Origin: an uncultured Chloroflexota bacterium
Lineage (GTDB): Bacteria; Chloroflexota; Dehalococcoidia; CAUJGQ01
DNA: 64,000 nt
Direction of reading: 5' to 3'
Assembly: GCA_937879875.1 (NCBI GenBank)
Contig: CALFMN010000009.1
Span: 1 to 64,000, forward strand
A model generated the notes under the pieces. It made no database searches. It was given only the letters and a program-made list of their open reading frames with translations, and had not been told where the DNA came from. Below are positions 1-9,246 of this stretch, in pieces. The first letter of the stretch is position 1. Each line of letters starts with the position of its first letter. Made by a program: the position numbers and the translations under genes.

Positions 1-454
1 TGCACAACCTCCATGTGCTCGCTCGCGCTGCCTGACTACTTGACCGGTGCTCTAGACCCGAGTCCCCGGCCACGTCGATTACCATCGCCCCTTCGGCGCC
101 TCCATGACCGAAGAGGAAGACCGTGTCCCCCACGGCGATCTGCCCGCGCAGCGCCCCGGGCACCGTCGCCTGCAGCGTGCCTGTGCTGGGGTCGCCCGCC
201 GCACGCTGCGTAACCGCGCGTTCGATCGTGGCGCCGCCATCGTCAACCTCGCGCACCGTGCCGTGCCACCAGCGCCCCACGATCGCGGGCGGGCTTGCCG
301 CCAGATCGACGGCGACAAGGTCGCCCGAGCGGATGCGAATACGGTCCCGTACCTTCTCGCCGTACGCAGCGTCAAGCAATTGCCCGGTGCCAGAGACCCG
401 CACGCGGCAGCCGCCCGCGTCGCAACTCTCGGCTAATGCGAGTTCCAGTTCCAT
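1..454 (-). CDS. Hypothetical protein, C-terminus beyond window edge
   Basis: Read leftward from ATG 454, the frame stays open for 151 codons to the edge, so the C-terminus is missing. GGAG lies 7 bases before the ATG and fixes the start. The translation is rich in short hydrophobic strands and turns (RSGDLVAVDL, VGRWWHGTVREVDD, GQIAVGDTVFLFG), which suggests a small soluble beta-barrel-like domain. There is no signal peptide, membrane segment or catalytic motif that I can name. The terminator at 613-644 separates it from the desaturase, so it probably has its own promoter. I do not recognise the family. Confidence 0.6.
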   Translation of the reverse strand, partial: MELELALAESCDAGGCRVRVSGTGQLLDAAYGEKVRDRIRIRSGDLVAVDLAASPPAIVGRWWHGTVREVDDGGATIERAVTQRAAGDPSTGTLQATVPGALRGQIAVGDTVFLFGHGGAEGAMVIDVAGDSGLEHRSSSQAARASTWRLC

Positions 455-797
455 TCACCTGCTCCACTGATCGCGGACGTGAACGCGCCCGCGCCTGGCC
501 GACCACCCGATCGGTCTGGTCCACTTGGTCCAATCGAGACATTGGAGCGGCGTATCTGGTTGTCATAGGCATCACCGTACAGGCAGCAATCGTGCGCGTG
601 ACGCGGCGCAGCAAAAAGCCGCGGGCGTCATCCACGTCCGCGGCCGTGTGCGAGGCAGAGCGCCGGCTTAGCGGCGTCGCTCGCGGCGGAGGTGGCGTGG
701 ACGAGACGATCGGCGCACGAACGCACCCCCTTTCGTGAATCTGCAGGCAGAGTAGGCTCGATCGGTCAGCCTGTCAATGCCGGTCGGGACGCGCGGC
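455..797. other. Intergenic region
   Basis: This gap lies between the desaturase stop and the start of the leftmost gene, both on the minus strand. It holds one clear intrinsic terminator (613-644). The remainder must carry any promoter of the leftmost gene, but I see no convincing -35/-10 pair. The plus-strand reading frames here have no ribosome site and no recognisable protein. Confidence 0.6.
613..644 (-). terminator. Intrinsic terminator after the desaturase
   Basis: Read on the minus strand, GCCGCGGACGT and ACGCCCGCGGC form a GC-rich hairpin (618-644) followed directly by TTTTT (613-617). It lies about 155 bases beyond the desaturase stop and is correctly oriented to end that transcript. 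Confidence 0.8.
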
Positions 798-1694
<897 letters not shown>

Positions 1695-1759
1695 AGTGTG
1701 GCTCCTGATGGCGCTTGTTTGGCCGGGCTCAGACAGGTGTGGTGTCGCGGACGGCTTGC

Positions 1760-3052
1760 TTAGCTCCGCGGCAGCGCCAGCGGACCTCGACGGCGCGGGC
1801 GGCGACGTCTTCGCGCCGGCGACGGCATAGTCCCGCCAGCCAAGGGCGTCGCGGCCGCGGCCGCTGGCCGGGCCACGGCTGCAGCCGCGTGCCGGTCGCT
1901 GGGCCGGGCGGGCAACGCGGCGGCATCCACCACCGCGTGGCGTCCGCGCCAGGGCCGGCGGACAAGTTGGCGGGGCAGCTCGCGCATCAGCATGCGCCAC
2001 TTCGGCTCGTCTTCCGGCGCAAGCAGCGTAATCGCTTCGCCGGCGCGGTCCATGCGCCCGGTGCGCCCAACCCGATGCGTGAGCAGTGCGGCCGTCTCCG
2101 GCAGTTCAAAGTTGATTACCCGCTCGACGTGGTCCACGTCCAGACCGCGGGCGGCGACGTTCGTGGCGATCAGGATCGGCGTTGCGCCGCTGCGGAAGTC
2201 GGCCATCACGCGGTCGCGTGCGTTCTGGCTGAGGTTGCCTTGCAGCGCCGCGACCGGATAGCCCAGCGCGGCCAGTTGCTTGGCGAGCCGCTTGACGCCG
2301 TGTTTTGTGCGGCCAAAGACGAGCGTCGCGCCCTCGCTGCTCGCGTCGAGCAGGGCGCGCAGGGCATCGGGCTTGCCCCCGGCGGGCACGTCGTAGACCG
2401 CATGCGGGACGTGCGCCACGGGCTGCTCGACCGCGTCCACGCGCACGGTCAGTGGCTGCCGCAGATGCTTCGCGGCCACGGCTTCCACCCAGGCCGGCAC
2501 CGTGGCCGAGAACAGCGCGGTTTGCCGCGCCGGGCTGGTCGCCGCGATGATCCGCTCGACGTCGGGCGCAAAGCCGCGGTCCAGCATCTCGTCCGCTTCG
2601 TCCAGCACCAGCAGGCGCAGCCGATCCAGCCGCGCATTCCCCTGACGGATGTGATCGAGCACGCGGCCCGGTGTGCCGACGATCGCATGCACGCCGCGTC
2701 GCAGCGCCTGTTGCTGAGGCAGGGCGGAGACTCCGCCGACCAGCAGCAGAACCTCCAGACGCCGGCTTGCGGCTAACGCCTGCACCACGCCGGCGACCTG
2801 TGTGGCAAGTTCACGCGTGGGCACCAGCACCAGCGCCTGGCACTCGTGCCGCCGCTCGTCGATCCGCTCCACGAGCGGCAGGGCAAAAACGAGCGTTTTG
2901 CCGGAGCCGGTGCGGGCCTGGCCGATGACATCTCGGCCCGCGAGCATGTCGGGCAGGGCGGCGGACTGGATCGGAGTGGGAGTGCTTACCGCCATCGCGG
3001 CAAGCGCGGCGCGCGTAGCGGGCCGCAGTGGAAATTGGTCGAAGTCGGTCAC
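1760..3052 (-). CDS. DEAD-box ATP-dependent RNA helicase
   Basis: Unwinds RNA duplexes in ribosome assembly or cold adaptation, using ATP. Motifs appear in order: Q motif with TPTPIQ near residues 24-29, ARTGSGKT (46-53), PTREL, TPGR, DEAD (151-154), SAT (182-184), then ATNVAARGLD and HRVGRTGR in the second RecA domain. The last 50 or so residues form a basic Arg/Ala/Pro tail, typical of RNA-binding extensions. The frame runs up to 3163, but AAGGA 5 bases before GTG 3052 supports starting with VTDFDQF, which matches family N-termini. An extended -10 promoter and a terminator-like hairpin precede it (3114-3162), suggesting leader control. Which DEAD-box subgroup it belongs to cannot be settled here. 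Confidence 0.92.
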   Translation of the reverse strand: MTDFDQFPLRPATRAALAAMAVSTPTPIQSAALPDMLAGRDVIGQARTGSGKTLVFALPLVERIDERRHECQALVLVPTRELATQVAGVVQALAASRRLEVLLLVGGVSALPQQQALRRGVHAIVGTPGRVLDHIRQGNARLDRLRLLVLDEADEMLDRGFAPDVERIIAATSPARQTALFSATVPAWVEAVAAKHLRQPLTVRVDAVEQPVAHVPHAVYDVPAGGKPDALRALLDASSEGATLVFGRTKHGVKRLAKQLAALGYPVAALQGNLSQNARDRVMADFRSGATPILIATNVAARGLDVDHVERVINFELPETAALLTHRVGRTGRMDRAGEAITLLAPEDEPKWRMLMRELPRQLVRRPWRGRHAVVDAAALPARPSDRHAAAAVARPAAAAATPLAGGTMPSPARRRRRPRRRGPLALPRS

Positions 3053-3097
3053 ACAAATCCTTGCCGAGTTGTCTCCCGCGTTCGCGGGCGCCCGGCG

Positions 3098-3138
3098 AAA
3101 AATGCACAGAAAACGGCGCCGGGAGGAAGCCGGCGCCG
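3098..3138 (-). promoter_or_regulatory. Terminator-like hairpin in helicase leader
   Basis: On the minus strand a perfect 9-bp stem (CCGGCGCCG type, arms 3130-3138 and 3114-3122, 7-base loop) is followed by TTTTCTGTGCATTTTT. A second hairpin, CCCGCG-AA-CGCGGG, lies at 3075-3088 just before the ribosome site. Because the candidate promoter (3154-3162) lies upstream of the hairpin, it could act as an attenuator inside the helicase leader. It could equally be just the end of the HAD-gene transcript. Confidence 0.6.
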
Positions 3139-3153
3139 CATCCACTGAAACAC

Positions 3154-3162
3154 AGTATATCA
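3154..3162 (-). promoter_or_regulatory. Extended -10 promoter for the helicase
   Basis: Minus-strand TGA-TATACT fits the extended -10 form TGnTATAAT. No good -35 box lies 17 bases upstream, as is usual for extended -10 promoters. Transcription would start near 3147 and give a leader of about 95 bases. Confidence 0.5.
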
Positions 3163-3242
3163 CACGTGTTGCGCATGCCTGCTACCCGGAGAGTTCCCTA
3201 ATTGCGGCGGTGTCCGCCGGCAGCGGCAGGCGGAAGGAACCG

Positions 3243-4031
3243 TCAGCGTGTGGCCGGGAGCAGGTGCGGCAAAAGGCCGCGCAGATCCGTGACCTCGACA
3301 TCGGGCTGCGGCACGTTCTCGAGCCGCTGTGCGCCGTAGCGATTGAGCCAGGCCACCGGCAGCCCGGCGTTGCGTGCGCCGAGCACGTCCGCGATGGGGC
3401 TGTCGCCGACGTAAAGCACCTGCCTGGGCGGCAGGCCGAGCAGGGCAGCAGTATCATGAAAAATCTTCGCCCGCGGCTTGTACGAACGCGCTGATTCGGA
3501 TGAGACGATCAGCTCGAAGCGCAGATCGGCTCTGCCCAGGCTGGCCTGCAGCCACTCGTCGTCGGCGTTGCTGAGCACGCAGAGACGGTAGCGCGGCCGC
3601 AGCGTCTCGATCACCTCGCGCGTCTCTGGGAAGGGTTGCGCCTGGCTGAGGTGCTGAACGAGCAGATCATGGGCGCCGCGGGCGTCTCCCGAGCATTCGA
3701 GCGCCGAGAACGCCCGCGCGAACATCTCGGCCCAGATCTCGGTGTAGGTGCCGAAGCGCGGCTCCGGCCCGGCCGTCGGCCGCTCGGGGTCGCGGCCGCG
3801 GTCGCGCCAGACCTCTTTGCTCGCGGCCAGCCAGCGGTCGAACAGCGCCTTGCCCTCGATGCTCAGCGCATTTTGCAGCGCGACCACGCCCATCAGGTCG
3901 ATAAAGTGCGCGTCGCCGAAGTCGATCAGCGTGCCGTAGCAGTCGAAGGCGACGGCGCGGACATCCGAAAAGTCGGGCATGGAAGGCGTGGGCGCGGCGC
4001 CGTCGCGCGCGACGGCGGAATCTTCAGCCAT
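3243..4031 (-). CDS. HAD-superfamily hydrolase, haloacid dehalogenase type II-like
   Basis: Soluble hydrolase of 262 residues that uses an aspartate nucleophile, acting on a phosphate ester or 2-haloacid. Motif I is AFDCYGTLIDFGD, where the first Asp is the nucleophile and the usual second Asp is Tyr, as in L-2-haloacid dehalogenases. Motif II is VLSNADDE, the motif III lysine is in SYKPRAKIF, and motif IV is YVGDSPIADV. GGAGG 5 bases before ATG 4031 decides the start over the ATG seven codons upstream. It follows hemB by 111 bases on the same strand, so it may be the tail of the tetrapyrrole operon, but its substrate is not indicated. Confidence 0.82.
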   Translation of the reverse strand: MAEDSAVARDGAAPTPSMPDFSDVRAVAFDCYGTLIDFGDAHFIDLMGVVALQNALSIEGKALFDRWLAASKEVWRDRGRDPERPTAGPEPRFGTYTEIWAEMFARAFSALECSGDARGAHDLLVQHLSQAQPFPETREVIETLRPRYRLCVLSNADDEWLQASLGRADLRFELIVSSESARSYKPRAKIFHDTAALLGLPPRQVLYVGDSPIADVLGARNAGLPVAWLNRYGAQRLENVPQPDVEVTDLRGLLPHLLPATR

Positions 4032-4142
4032 GCAGTCCTCCGGGGCACGCACGGATTCGCGGCCCCGGCTGTGCAGGGGTCATGAGCAGGGCGTTCCGCG
4101 CGGCCGCTGAACCTGGTATGCCTCTGCGGCTATTGTCACCAA

Positions 4143-5135
4143 TCAGGCCGCAGGCAGCCAGCGCGCGGCATCTTTGGCGTGATAGGTGATGATCATGTCG
4201 GCTCCGGCCCGCTTGATGCCGGTCAACGCCTCCAGCACCACGCGGCGCTCGTCCAGCCAGCCGTTGGCCGCCGCCGCTTTGACCATCGCATATTCGCCGC
4301 TGACGTTGTAGGCGGCGAACGGCAGATCGAAGCGGTCGCGGGCGCGCGCCAGCACGTCGAGATAGGGCAGCGCCGGCTTGACCATGACGATGTCCGCACC
4401 CTCGGCGATGTCCGCCGCGATCTCCCGCAGCGCCTCGCGGCCGTTGGCCGGGTCCATCTGGTAGCCGCGCCGGTCGCCGAAGGCCGGCGTCGATTCGGCC
4501 GCCTCGCGGAACGGGCCGTAGAAGGCCGAGGCGAACTTGGCGGCATAGGCCATGATCGGCACGTAGCTGAGGCCGTGGCCGTCCAGCGACTCGCGGATCG
4601 CGGCCACGCGGCCGTCCATCATGTCCGAGGGCGCCACGATGTCCGCACCCGCCTGTGCCTGCGTCAGCGCGGCGCGTGCGATCAGCTCAAGCGATCGGTC
4701 GTTGTCCACCTGGTCGCCGTCCAGCAGGCCGCAGTGGCCGTGGCTCGTATATTCGCAGAGACAGACATCGGTGACGACGAGCAGGTCGGGCGCCTCGCGC
4801 TTGAGCAGCGCTGTCGCCTGCTGCACGATGCCGTCTTCGGCGTAGGCTTCGGAGCCGCGTTCGTCCTTCTCGGCCGGCAGGCCGAAGAGCAGCACCGCGG
4901 GCACGCCCAAACGCTGCAGCTCGGCCGCCTCCGCCGGCAGCCGGTCGAGCGAGAGATGGTACTGCCCCGGCATGGATGCGATCTCGGCGCGCATATCGCG
5001 GCCATGCACGACGAACAGTGGATAGATAAAATCCGCGGGCGAGAGTGTTGTCTCGCGCACGAGGCTGCGCAGCGGCTCGCTGCGGCGCAGCCGGCGGAAC
5101 CGCGTAAATGCGCCACGTGTTGCGACGTCAAGCAT
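4143..5135 (-). CDS. hemB: Delta-aminolevulinic acid dehydratase (porphobilinogen synthase)
   Basis: Condenses two molecules of 5-aminolevulinate into porphobilinogen in the cytoplasm. The 330-residue length is normal. The two Schiff-base lysines sit in YAAKFASAFYGPFRE and VMVKPALPYLD. The segment TDVCLCEYTSHGHCG carries the three cysteines of a catalytic zinc site, so this is the zinc-type enzyme rather than the Asp-rich magnesium type. ATG 5135 has AGGAG 8 bases upstream and overlaps the end of cobA-hemD by 8 bases, indicating translational coupling. It acts between HemA and HemC. hemL is not in this window. Confidence 0.95.
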   Translation of the reverse strand: MLDVATRGAFTRFRRLRRSEPLRSLVRETTLSPADFIYPLFVVHGRDMRAEIASMPGQYHLSLDRLPAEAAELQRLGVPAVLLFGLPAEKDERGSEAYAEDGIVQQATALLKREAPDLLVVTDVCLCEYTSHGHCGLLDGDQVDNDRSLELIARAALTQAQAGADIVAPSDMMDGRVAAIRESLDGHGLSYVPIMAYAAKFASAFYGPFREAAESTPAFGDRRGYQMDPANGREALREIAADIAEGADIVMVKPALPYLDVLARARDRFDLPFAAYNVSGEYAMVKAAAANGWLDERRVVLEALTGIKRAGADMIITYHAKDAARWLPAA

Positions 5136-6690
5136 GGCCTTGCTCCTCTGCTGCCGCGGGCCCGGCGAGAAACGCCTCGAGCGCGGCAACCAACCCCGGA
5201 ATGCTGAACGTGTCGGCCACGACATCGACGCGCAGCCCGAGCCGCCGCGCCGTGTTCGCCGTCACCGGGCCGATACAGGCGATCACGGCCCGCTGCAAGG
5301 GCGCCGGGTCGTTGCCGAGCATCGCCAGCAGGTGCGTGACGGTGGACGAGCTGGCGAGGGTGACGACATCGACTTCGCCCGCCCGCACGCGGGCCAGCGC
5401 CGTCTCGTCCGGCTCGGCGGGCAGGCGGGCGACATAGAGCGGCACCTCTTCGACCTCGGCGCCCAGCCGCCGCAGGCCGGCGACCAGTTCCGGGCGTGCG
5501 TTTTCGGCCCGGGGCACGAGCACACGCCGGCGGCGCAGATCGCTCTGCTGCATCGCCGCGATCACGCCTTCCGCAACATACACTTCCGGTACGAGGTCGG
5601 CCAGAATGCCGTGCTCGGCCAGCGCCTGCGCGGTGCCCGGGCCGATGGCGCAGATCGACGCGTTGTGGAAACTGCGCGCATCGCGGCCGTGCTCACGCAG
5701 GTGCCGGAAGAAGAGCTGCACGCCGTTGGCGCTGGTAAAGACGCCCCAGCCGTACTCACCACCGGCCAGCGCTTCGCCGATGCGCCCGATCAGTTCCGGC
5801 GACACCGTCTCGACGATCTCCAACGCGGGTAGCTCAACGACTTCGGCGCCGCGTTCTTCGAGCAGCCGGCGCAGGCCGCTCGCCTGCTGCCGCGTGCGCG
5901 TCACCAGCACGCGCACGCCCCATAGCGGCCGCGCCTCCCACCACTGCAGCCGCCCTCGCAGCCCCACGACATCGCCAATCACGACGATCGCCGGCGAGCC
6001 CGCGCCCGCCGCCCGAGCAACCTGCGGCAGTTCCGCGAGCGTCGAGACCACGCAGCGCTGCCGCGGCGTTGTTGCCCACTCGATCAGCGCGGCCGGGGTT
6101 TCTGCGGCGCGTCCGCCCGCGATGATCTCGGCGCAGATCGCGTCCAGGTTGTCCATGCCCATCAGCACGATCAGGGTATCGGCCGCGGTCGCCAGGCGCC
6201 GCCAATCCACCTGCCCGTGCGCCTTTTTTGGATCTTCGTGGCCGGTCACGACGGCAAGCGACGAGGCCGTGCCACGCTGTGTGACGGGAATACCGGCGTA
6301 GGCGGGACCGGCGATCGCTGAGGAGACGCCGGGCACGACCTCAAAGATGATGCCGGCCTTCACCAGCGCTTCGGCTTCCTCGCCGCCGCGTCCGAAGACG
6401 AACGGGTCGCCGCCCTTGAGCCGCACGACGCGTTTGCCGGCGGCTGCGTGGCGCACCAGCTCGGCGTTGATCTCGGGCTGCGTCAGCGCATGGCGGCCGG
6501 GCAGCTTGCCGACGAAGATCAGCTGGGCGTCGGCACGAGCGTGTTCCAGCAGCCGCTCGTTCGCCAGCCGGTCGTACAGCACCACGTCGGCGCTCGCCAG
6601 CGCTTCGGCGCCGCGCAGTGTGAGCAGGCCCGGATCGCCTGGCCCCGCGCCCACGAGCCAGACGGTGCCTGCGCCACTCGCTCCCGACAT
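5128..6690 (-). CDS. cobA-hemD: Uroporphyrinogen-III C-methyltransferase / uroporphyrinogen-III synthase fusion
   Basis: Two enzymes in one 520-residue chain. Residues about 8-250 are the SAM-dependent methyltransferase: VGAGPGDPGLLTLRG near the N-terminus, then VVRLKGGDPFVFGRG, EVVPGVSSA and GHEDP. These steps make precorrin-2. Residues about 258-510 are the synthase that closes and inverts ring D of hydroxymethylbilane (VRVLVTRTRQQASGL, VFTSANGV, LASSSTVTHLL). The fusion hands uroporphyrinogen III directly to methylation and so points to siroheme or cobalamin. ATG 6690 overlaps the hemC stop (TGATG) and has GGAG 6 bases upstream. A GTG one codon earlier is also possible. Confidence 0.93.
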   Translation of the reverse strand: MSGASGAGTVWLVGAGPGDPGLLTLRGAEALASADVVLYDRLANERLLEHARADAQLIFVGKLPGRHALTQPEINAELVRHAAAGKRVVRLKGGDPFVFGRGGEEAEALVKAGIIFEVVPGVSSAIAGPAYAGIPVTQRGTASSLAVVTGHEDPKKAHGQVDWRRLATAADTLIVLMGMDNLDAICAEIIAGGRAAETPAALIEWATTPRQRCVVSTLAELPQVARAAGAGSPAIVVIGDVVGLRGRLQWWEARPLWGVRVLVTRTRQQASGLRRLLEERGAEVVELPALEIVETVSPELIGRIGEALAGGEYGWGVFTSANGVQLFFRHLREHGRDARSFHNASICAIGPGTAQALAEHGILADLVPEVYVAEGVIAAMQQSDLRRRRVLVPRAENARPELVAGLRRLGAEVEEVPLYVARLPAEPDETALARVRAGEVDVVTLASSSTVTHLLAMLGNDPAPLQRAVIACIGPVTANTARRLGLRVDVVADTFSIPGLVAALEAFLAGPAAAEEQGHA

Positions 6691-7616
6691 CACTCGCTCC
6701 GCGCCAGCAGGTCGAGCGCACCGCGGCCGATCAGCGCTTCGGCAACGACCATGCCGAGCGCCTCGGGCGCGTCGGCGGGGCCGCGCCGCGTCTCCCGCAG
6801 GCTGACTCCATCGTCGCCCGCCACCAGCGCGCGGAGCAAGAGATGCGCGCCATCCTGTGTGCAGAAAGCGGCGGCCGGCGTGGTGCAGCCCGCGCCCAGC
6901 CGGGCAAGGAAGGCCCGCTCGGCGCGGACGCAGCGGTGTGTCTGCTCGTCGTCAATCAGCGCGAAGAGCGAGGCCGTCTGTCCGTCCGCCGCACGGACTT
7001 CGACGGCAAGCGCCCCTTGCCCCACCGCCGGCAGCAGCTCGTCGATCTCAAAGATCTGCGCCGCCTCGTGCAGCCGGCCCAGCCGATCCAGTCCCGCCAC
7101 GGCAAGCACGACGGCATCGACCGCGCCCTCGCGTACACGACCGATGCGGGTGTCGACGTTGCCACGCACCTCCACCGGCGCTATGTCGGATCGCAGCGCC
7201 AGCAGTTCGGCGCGGCGTCGCCGGCTGCCCGTGCCGATGCGCGCCCCAGCCGGCAGATCGGCAAGCGCCAGGCCGCTGCCGGAGACGAGCGCGTCGCGCA
7301 CGTCGGCGCGGGCGCTAACCGCGGCAATGGCGAGCCCCGGCGGCAGCGTGCTGGGAAGATCCTTCAGACTGTGGACGGCGAAGTCGATACGGCCGTCGAG
7401 CAGCGCCGCCTCCAACTCTTTGACGAACACGCCTTTGCCGCCGAGCAACGCGAGCGGCGTGCTGCGGTCGCGGTCGCCTTCGGTGCGGATTTCGATCGTC
7501 TCGATCGTCATCCGCGGATGCGCCGCGCAAAGCTGCGTGGCGATCAGCTCGGTCTGACGCAGCGCCAGGGCGCTGCCGCGTGTGCCGGCGCGGAGGACGC
7601 GGCGCGGCGTCACCAT
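6690..7616 (-). CDS. hemC: Hydroxymethylbilane synthase (porphobilinogen deaminase)
   Basis: Joins four porphobilinogens into linear hydroxymethylbilane. The 308 residues include the substrate-binding Arg/Lys segments (GTRGSALALRQTE, HSLKDLP, GTGSRRR) and the cysteine in LGAGCTTP that carries the dipyrromethane cofactor. The start is ATG 7616 or GTG 7619. Neither has a strong ribosome site, perhaps because the repeat inserted at 7671-7922 replaced the original upstream sequence. The stop overlaps the start of cobA-hemD, so the two are translationally coupled. Confidence 0.94.
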   Translation of the reverse strand: MVTPRRVLRAGTRGSALALRQTELIATQLCAAHPRMTIETIEIRTEGDRDRSTPLALLGGKGVFVKELEAALLDGRIDFAVHSLKDLPSTLPPGLAIAAVSARADVRDALVSGSGLALADLPAGARIGTGSRRRRAELLALRSDIAPVEVRGNVDTRIGRVREGAVDAVVLAVAGLDRLGRLHEAAQIFEIDELLPAVGQGALAVEVRAADGQTASLFALIDDEQTHRCVRAERAFLARLGAGCTTPAAAFCTQDGAHLLLRALVAGDDGVSLRETRRGPADAPEALGMVVAEALIGRGALDLLARSE

Positions 7617-7973
7617 CACGAACTGGCCCAGGCCGTTGGTTGCAGGACGTCCAAAGCGTATCGGCGCGGCGGGGCACCTGGCCCTGCTTTCGCAGGCGAA
7701 AGCTGTCCCTTCCCGAGCCGGGAAAGGGACTTCTGGAGCGCTCCCAGCGGCGCCGGACGGCGGCGGGAATGCGGTGTCCTTGTGGGATCAGCCACGGGGT
7801 TGTCCTCGGCTCGCTCGCGTGTCCTCGAACCTAACCCTTCCCGTGTCGGGCCAGAGCGCAGCGCAACCGTCGGAGACTTCCAACACAGCTTTCGCTTCAG
7901 CGAAATCGGGGTTAGGTGCCCCGTGCGGCCACCGGCGCCGGCATTTCTCGGGCTTCGAATGTGGCTCCATCTC
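7617..7973. other. Intergenic region between hemA and hemC
   Basis: Most of this gap is occupied by repeat copy A (7671-7922). Outside the repeat I see no gene, terminator or convincing promoter. It is the only long gap inside the tetrapyrrole operon. Confidence 0.7.
7671..7922 (+). repeat. Intergenic repeat copy A, inverted ends
   Basis: The element starts with GGGGCACCT and ends with the reverse complement AGGTGCCCC, 252 bases in all. Internal blocks include a GTCCCTTCCCG / GGGAAAGGGAC stem, a block with AGCGCAGCGCAACCGTCGGA, and a TTTCGCTTCAGCGAAAT stem near the right end. The same blocks recur, diverged, on the minus strand at 45752-45975 and in part at 62850-63047. The element has no coding capacity. 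Confidence 0.8.
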
Positions 7974-9242
7974 CTACCGCCCGCTCTCGGCTGCTCCGCT
8001 GGCGGGCAGATCAAAGAGGTCGTGGACCAGCGCGGCGTAGCGCTCGCCCGCACCCGGCTGCTTGAGCTTGCTGATCGGCGCATGCAGCAACTTGCTCACG
8101 ATCGCGGCACTCAACGCCTCGATGCGGGCGCGCTCGCGCGGCGTCAGGTCAGGCAGGCGACCGAGGGTCCGAGCCAGTTCGGCGCGACGAATCGCCTCGC
8201 CGTGGTCGTGCAAGGCGCTGATCGTGGGCACGACCTGCAGCGTCTCCCACCACGCTTCGAGGCCAGTGACCTCCTCATCGACGATCGCTTCGGCCGCGGC
8301 CACGGCGCCGGCAGCGCCGCCGGCGGCGCGGGCATCGCCTTCCAGCCCGTCGAGATCGAGCAGCGTGACGCCGGGCTCATCGGCGCACCTGGGGTCGACG
8401 TCGCGCGGCACGGCGATATCGATCAGCAGCAGCGGCCGGGTGCTGCGCGCACGCGCACTGCGCAGCATTGGCCCCGTGATCTGGTAGGATGGCGCGGCGC
8501 TGGCGCACACGACGGCGTCCGCCTTGGCAAGCATCGCTGGCAGCTCTTCGATTGGAATCGTCTCTGCGCCCAGCCCGGCCGCGAGCGCCTGGGCGCGTTC
8601 CGGCGTACGATTGGCGATAAGCAGGCGGCCGACGCCGCAGTTCGACAGGCTGCGCGCGGCGAGCTTGCCCGCCTCGCCAGCGCCGAGCACCAGCAGCGTC
8701 GCCTGCGACAGATCGTCGAGGCGGGCTTGCAGCGCCTGGATGGCCGCCGCGCTGACCGAGCGCGTGTGCCGGCCCAGCGCCGACTCCGAGCGCACCCGCC
8801 GGCCGGTCGCGATCGCGAGGTGGAAGAGCCGCGAGAGCAGGTGGTCGGTCGCGCGCGCTTCGACAGCGGCGACGAAGGCGCTGCGCACCTGGCCCAGGAT
8901 CTGATCCTCGCCCAGCACCATCGAGTCGAGGCCGGCGGCCACGCGCAGCAGATGGCGGGCCGCGTCGCGGCCGTGCAGCGTGAAGAGCGCTTCCGGCGGC
9001 GCGTCGCCCGCGGCCAGCTCGGCCAGGGCGCGCGCCGCCGACGCGGCATCGGCGCCTTCGCCGTCCGCGCTGAGCGCGCTCAGATAGAGTTCCGTGCGGT
9101 TGCAGGTTGAGAGCAGCACGGCGGCGCCGAACCGCTCCCGCAGCGCCGCGAGCGCCGCCGGCAGCCCTTCGGCGGCGATCGCGAAACGTTCGCGTACGGA
9201 CAGCGGCGCCGTGTGGTGCGAAATGCCGGCGACGGAAATCAT
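7974..9242 (-). CDS. hemA: Glutamyl-tRNA reductase
   Basis: Reduces Glu-tRNA(Glu) to glutamate-1-semialdehyde with NADPH, the first step of C5-pathway tetrapyrrole synthesis. The 422 residues show the catalytic-domain start ISVAGISHHTAPLSVRERF, the active-site cysteine in LLSTCNRTELY (about residue 50), LGEDQILGQVR, the NADPH-binding LVLGAGEAGKLAA and the C-terminal helical dimerisation region ending with KLLHAPISKLK. ATG 9242 lies 4 bases after the stop of the upstream gene with a GGTGAG ribosome site. It is separated from hemC by a repeat but remains in the same transcriptional direction. Confidence 0.95.
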   Translation of the reverse strand: MISVAGISHHTAPLSVRERFAIAAEGLPAALAALRERFGAAVLLSTCNRTELYLSALSADGEGADAASAARALAELAAGDAPPEALFTLHGRDAARHLLRVAAGLDSMVLGEDQILGQVRSAFVAAVEARATDHLLSRLFHLAIATGRRVRSESALGRHTRSVSAAAIQALQARLDDLSQATLLVLGAGEAGKLAARSLSNCGVGRLLIANRTPERAQALAAGLGAETIPIEELPAMLAKADAVVCASAAPSYQITGPMLRSARARSTRPLLLIDIAVPRDVDPRCADEPGVTLLDLDGLEGDARAAGGAAGAVAAAEAIVDEEVTGLEAWWETLQVVPTISALHDHGEAIRRAELARTLGRLPDLTPRERARIEALSAAIVSKLLHAPISKLKQPGAGERYAALVHDLFDLPASGAAESGR

Positions 9243-9246
9243 CGGC

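Noticed and set aside
6843..9110. Long open frame on the plus strand (755 codons) opposite hemC and hemA
   Set aside because: It is the antisense shadow of two certain genes. Arg/Gln/His-rich composition with no domain and no ribosome site is typical of such frames in high-GC DNA.
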